DNA of 64,000 bases. It comes from Salvia splendens. Its lineage: Eukaryota > Streptophyta > Magnoliopsida > Lamiales > Lamiaceae. Position 1 is the first letter of the stretch; each line of letters opens with the position of its first letter. The stretch is from the NCBI RefSeq assembly GCF_004379255.2, contig NC_056040.1, positions 26,502,852-26,566,851 of the forward strand. The letters run 5' to 3'. Shown here one piece after another: positions 59,104 to 64,000 of this stretch. Made by a program: the position numbers and the translations under genes. The notes beneath the pieces were generated by a model, which ran no database searches, had not been told where the DNA came from, and saw nothing but the letters and a program-made list of their open reading frames with translations.

Positions 59104-60598
59104 TGAAACGTGTTTAGCTCACAGGATGCTTAGGTGTCGTTCAAGCAAGGATATATCCTACTGGTCAGGATAGAGATCCTAACTAAGCCTAGACCCTGGT
59201 TTCAAAAATTCCTCAACCCACTTCTACTGATCAGTATAGTGGTGGTAAGGGTCGAATCCCACAGAGATGGTGCGTCAAAACTATTGTGGTGATATTCTGG
59301 ATGGTTTGGTTAGCTACCACGCTCGGGTTGAGTCTCTACCTAGGCAAGAACTTAGAGGTAATGTCCTACTGACTAGAATGAGGTAAGAAGTGTAGGGGTG
59401 CAGCTGTGTACGTGGAAATAGGGGGACATTTTTATAACAGAAAATATTTGGAAAGTACGAGATTCTATTTTGGGCTAGACAGAATATTCAGAGGGTAGTG
59501 GTAGTCATGGTGACTAGGCTGACAGACCTGCAGGTTATAACTAAAAGTAAAGGACAAAAGCAAAAAGCATCTAAAAAGCAAAGTGGTCCCCAACATTAGA
59601 CATGGACATCATCTTCTTCAACAACACAAACTAAAATCAGAAGATAATTCCAGATTCAACACGGAAACACAGTTTATCGATTCACGAACACAGATCTACA
59701 AATAAGAACACCAAATCTGAAATCAAAACACAGAAAATGCAACTCCGCGTACTGGTCAGCAGGAAAATGAAAACGAACTCAAACAAGACTTCACATGCAG
59801 CGATTCACTCACGATCAATAGTTCCACGTTCAACTAAAGGAATTTTTACGGAAACAAAGAAAGGAAAGTTTCAGCACTTAAACACAAAGGAACCTTAGAT
59901 CTAAACTAACTAGGCGGAATGAGAAGGAAAAGAAATCAACACCATAACTGAAACGGAAATCAACTTCATATCATAAACACGTTCGGATCTTCCACAAGTA
60001 CTTCAAAAACATAAAATATCCAAAAGCAAACAAAGATCCAACGTAAGGAAAGCAAGTAAATTAAACTACGAAAGCGAATAAAAGATTGTTTTGCCACTCC
60101 GGGCGATGAAACTTCTAAACTAAGATCTGGCTGGCTGGAAGGAAGGTTTGGAACTCCGAGAACATCTAAATCTTCAAGTGACCATGGCAGTGGCGAGGAA
60201 CTAGATTCTGGACTGGGCTGAAGGACTGAACTCCGAGAGAATTCTATCTAAGAGTGATGAAGATGAATTGGTTGATGATCATTCTCTCTCCAAGTGGCTT
60301 CCTTTTATAGGGAGGCTTTCCCTTGATTTTTAGGGTAAGACCTTGCAGTGATATGACTTCTTTGCCCTTAATTGTGATTGAGCAGTCCCAGCTATCCTCC
60401 TTCTCCATCTCGAGCCATTTTTGCATGTATACTGGTCAGTACGTAATTGTCCTAACGCCCTTTTCACTTGAAGTGTCTGAAACTCTGCCTACTGGCTAGA
60501 ACGCTTACCCTGCACGCTTAAGCAACTAGTTTTGCAGATATAATTCAATTATGCACATCATACTGACCCGTAACCTAGGCCTAGAATACGACTTATCA
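59104..60598 (-). repeat. Right (5') LTR of the Athila element
   Basis: Same length as 46099-47593, with about fifteen scattered substitutions (for example GTAATTTCC versus GTAATGTCC). Confidence 0.92.
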
Positions 60599-60602
60599 TA
60601 GC

Positions 60603-63441
60603 TGTAACACCCGTACCTTAAGTTTGAAATTTACTTTTATGTAACGGAATAATTGATAAAATTATTTCGAAACGCTATGCTTCTCGATAGATGTGTTATG
60701 GGAAAAATTATGGTTTATGGGTTTGATGGGAAAAAGGAATGTGTTTTCTTTTTAAAAATGAACGTTGGGAGACATGTTTAAGGTCTCGTTGAAAGGTAGA
60801 TGATGAAATTGCTATTCTTTAGCAAGACGAACGAATTAAACGGAAAGAAACATATATTTTATGGATAACGACGCGCGTAAAGCAAGGAACGGTTGAATGA
60901 ATATTATATTTGGAACAACACCAAATATAAATTATGTACGATTTCTCGTACTTTAAATTTTTGGTTATGAAGAACGAGATAACAAAATTTAATAAAGGAC
61001 CGTGAGTTTTAATTGATGAAGGAAAATATGAAAATATATAAATGTATGAATTTATTTTGGACTTTTCAAAATAAATTTGAAGTCCAATTAAATATGAAAT
61101 AACTTGAATTTTAATAACTCTTTAAATCCTTTCTAATTGGGCTTGTGATTTAATTGTTGATTTTTGCCCAATTGAAATTAAATCATGGAAGCCCAAGTGT
61201 AGATTTAATTTAACTAAGCCAAATTAATTTCCTCCTTCTTTCCCCCCACGTCGACGGTTTCTTTCCCCCCATGATGACTGATCGGTTTTTCCACCTCTCC
61301 ACTTCCCTCATCAATACCTACACCCTCCTCAAACCCCTCTAACCCACTCACCACTTTCACTTGGCAAAAGAAAAAAAAGAAGAGAGAAGAGAGAAGAAGG
61401 AGAAGAAGAAGCGGCGAGAGATAGCCGAGAGGAAGGAGGGAGAAGAAGGAGTTGGTTCCACCATTTTTGTTCAACCACCATCAAATTTAAGCTCTTGAGG
61501 TATATCATTTCTTCCATCCTCAAAGCATGAGTCATTTACTAGCTTTGCATACATGATATACATCCTTGTTCCATAGCTTTTCTTCCATAATCAAACTAAG
61601 TAGAATTCAACGTAGAACCTTCCAAACGATCGCCGTACTTAGCCGAAGCTTAGAAAGAACTTAGCTTTATGTTAATATCGCGTGTTGCCAGTCTTTGCGG
61701 AGTGTTTCCGGGCTGGTTTCGGGTTTGTTCGGAGCAATTCGGGGAAGGCGGCGGCCGGCAGCGGAGTATTGGTGGACGGCAGAGGTGCCGCTGGTTCCCG
61801 GTGGCGATGGCGGCGGCTCCTCTTTTCCGTGGCAGCAGCGGCGGCGTCATGGCGACCCAGCAGCGGCGTCGCGGCAGCAGCTCTTCCGGCAACGAACAGC
61901 GGTGGTTCTGCTGCGTGAAGTGCAGCCGGCCGAGGGAGAGAGACGGGGAGAGAGAGATGATAGAGAGACGGGGAAAGAGAGATGATAGAGAGAGGGAATT
62001 AGATTTTGGGCCTTGGATTAATTTTTTTTTGGGGCCAAGCCTTTTAATAAGTAATTGGAAGTATAATTATAGTTGGGCCTCTTTAATTGATGTGGCTCAC
62101 TATGTAATTTTGGAGGAATAAGGTGGCTAAGAAATTTAATCGCTTGGGCCGATAATTAAAATTTAATCGGGGGAAATTATTTCAGTAATTTCCGGAAGAC
62201 TTTTTGAAGAAGAATAATTTACCTAAGTATGAAGTAATACTTTTTCAACGGTAAATAATTACGGAAATTAAAGTATGCGCGTAAATAATTTAAAGAAATT
62301 ATTTTCGACGTTATGGAAAATACGAGGAGCCAACGGAGGAAAGAACGAGCGTAAGCGGCCGACCGGCGTCGCACGCGACACCTTGGGCGGCCGCCGAATA
62401 ACCAAAAATGCGCGAAAATCGAGAAAGAGAATTAAAAGATTTTAATTAGAGTGCATGCATTCTAATTATCGTCGTTACAGAGGTTTGATATGAATTTTAT
62501 GTGTTTTCCGAAAAGGTGGTTCGCACGCACGCTAAAAGTCGGAACAAGGAATTTTACGGAAATCCTAAGCTTTTGAGGTGGGCTTTATTCTTTAACGTTT
62601 ATTTTGAATCAATATGCTTACGATGTTATAAGGATGTTTCTATAAGTATGTCATGCCGTGTTTATGTTTTGAAACTGCCTATCTGATTGTCTACTAGAAT
62701 AAAACTCTACTAGACTTTGATGGTAAACGAATTCGGGTCTAACTAGGGTCTACGCCCTACTTAGACTAGTGCACTGATGGGGATCGTGAGCCGTCCCCTA
62801 GGTCGGCCGGTCCAGTGATCGAGATTGTGGCCACAGTCTCGTTTCACATGATGGTTCAGATATGGTATATGATGGAGGATGATGTTGGTCCGCGCTGGAC
62901 ACTCTTTTTAAGGAAATGAACTTTAGTGTCTCTCGGCCTTTTTAAAGTAAAACCCGGGATTCACTCGACGATGGCTTGACATATCTTAACGGTGAATGTT
63001 TTTGGGCATGAGTTCACTGGGTGCACTAAGTACTCAGCCCCTGCATATGTTTTCCCTATGTGCAGGTTGAGCGAGGTCGGGAGGCGGAGGATGTTGAGCG
63101 ATGATCCAAGAACGTATCAAATCACTGTTCCGGTTACTATTATGTCTTCATACATAGTAGTAGCTAAACTCTCAAAATTGCTTCCGCTACTCAATGTTTT
63201 CAGAATTTCTGTTATTTTCTTTGAACTGTTGAACTCTGTTACTTCTTTATGGTTGAACTCTGTTATCTTTCATTATGAGACTTGGGTTGTGAAACGTTGA
63301 TCGATTTAAATGGAATTTTCCTCTTTGATTGTTAAGTTGTATTGCCTTTAATTGATTATTCCCCCTTCTTCCCCGCTTCTTAGTTCCCCCACTAGTCACG
63401 TTTCCCCGTGTTTCCTATCCTTAGGAAGTGCGGTCGTGACA
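60603..63441 (+). repeat. 5' LTR of a second Tekay-type Gypsy element
   Basis: 2.8 kb, starts TGTAACACCC and ends GGTCGTGACA, followed by GAA and the PBS. Its 3' part (CCTATCCTTAGGAAGTGCGG) resembles the end of the 21346-32586 LTRs, so the two are relatives in opposite orientation. Includes a purine run (61360-61450) and a GC-rich patch (61740-61920) with open but unsupported frames. Confidence 0.82.
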
Positions 63442-64000
63442 GAATGGTATCAGAGCCGTGTTTTTCCTTCCGCTCTGGACCGAGAGTCGTTTATTCAATC
63501 TAGTCTAGACTCGTTTCGCTAGACTAAAAGAGTATCCGTTTAATGCTCAACACTCCGTCTCGCCGCACTCAACATGAAATAAGGTAAAAGTTTGAAACGA
63601 AGCATATTAGAAGTAAAAGAATGAATGGAGCGCAGAAAGGCGCGAATTCCAAGGAATGATGAGATGACGAGACGAGGGAAAACCTTGTGAAGCGCGATTA
63701 GCGTTAGATCGAAGGATTGACGAAATTGTAATAGTACCACGTTTATAAAATACGAAACATCTATCCTTAGATGATAACTTAACAAGAAAAGAACTGCTAT
63801 GACTTTTTCCTTATAGAAATCGACAGGTATATGCACGGTAACACGGATGACGTTCTCTATACGTTTTATATATATTTTTTTCTACCTCGCCCTTTTTGTT
63901 TTTTTTCTTTTTTCTGCGAGTGGTTGCTAAGGGAACTTACTTTTTGTAGATGGCGATCACGATCCACGCACCGCTAAGGGGAAGGTACGTCAAGAATGGA
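63442..64000 (+). mobile_element. Start of the internal region of the second Tekay-type element
   Basis: PBS TGGTATCAGAGC at 63445-63456, then a leader. An ATG at 63950-63952 opens MAITIHAPLRGRYVKNG, still open at the window end. Its place matches the extra ORF of the other Tekay element, but too little is visible to compare. Confidence 0.65.

Larger units (their letters stand above)
46099..60598 (-). mobile_element. Athila-type Gypsy element, 14.5 kb
   Basis: LTRs 46099-47593 and 59104-60598 (1495 bp each, TG...CA; about fifteen differences seen by eye). PBS complementary to tRNA-Asp, gag-protease, pol, and a long 3' ORF with the Athila-specific domain. Flanks GAGCT and TAGCT form a 4-of-5 target duplication. 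Inserted at, or one base from, the junction between the Copia stub and the Tekay-type LTR that starts at 60603. Three frameshifts in gag-pol suggest it is not autonomous now. Confidence 0.93.

Noticed and set aside
61669..62121. 150-codon frame in the second Tekay LTR
   Set aside because: GC-rich LTR sequence with three overlapping open frames and no recognisable domain.

Overview
The window is nuclear DNA of a flowering plant, most likely a eudicot. The evidence is spliced genes with GT/AG introns, plant-type gene fragments (an MSC/Man1-Src1p C-terminal domain gene, a membrane-anchored MYB gene, mevalonate kinase) and a nested plant transposon landscape: Harbinger, MULE with plant mobile domain (PMD) genes, Tekay and Athila Gypsy elements, and Copia. 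I cannot name the species. No RNA gene, CRISPR array or prokaryotic feature is visible. No host gene in the window looks intact.

Layout. 1-9880 (minus strand) is an MSC-domain gene whose exons can be followed from about 9880 down to 1084. Exon 1 is split by a 2.1-kb PMD-carrying MULE (7708-9846, 10-bp target duplication). The intron between 5564 and 1221 holds a 2.2-kb Harbinger element with only ORF1 (1637-3843), a hAT-like MITE (4788-5262) and an LTR-element remnant. A MITE cut down from the same Harbinger family lies upstream (10402-10835). 11121-12245 is the 3' end of a Copia element. 12477-13142 is a membrane-anchored MYB gene cut in its second SANT domain by a MULE end.

13591-36692 is a giant inverted dimer of an autonomous-type MULE. 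Each arm is about 5.7 kb and carries TIR, mudrA transposase and PMD gene, meeting head to head at about 19305-19389. The right arm is opened by a young 11.2-kb Tekay-type Gypsy element (21346-32586, TSD CCAGG, 2.6-kb LTRs). The left end of the dimer lies in MULE/maMYB sequence and the right end in the last exon of a mevalonate kinase fragment (36698-37289), so the two ends come from different loci. A decayed Copia element (37290-44187) truncates the kinase fragment on its other side.

44188-45801 is AT-rich with no recognised gene. 45802-46098 is a stub of another Copia. 46099-60598 is a 14.5-kb Athila-type Gypsy with a 985-codon 3' ORF, three apparent frameshifts in gag-pol, and a strikingly over-represented quasi-palindrome CTGRTCAG. 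60603-64000 is the 5' LTR and leader of a second Tekay-type element running off the window.

How it fits together: the gene remnants are the old substrate and the MULEs and Harbinger elements broke them. The MULE then became an inverted dimer, and LTR elements inserted later. Points of most interest are the MULE dimer with mismatched flanks, the subterminal palindrome arrays shared by two distinct PMD-MULEs, the extra ORF upstream of gag in the Tekay element, and the dispersed CTGRTCAG motif in the Athila element.
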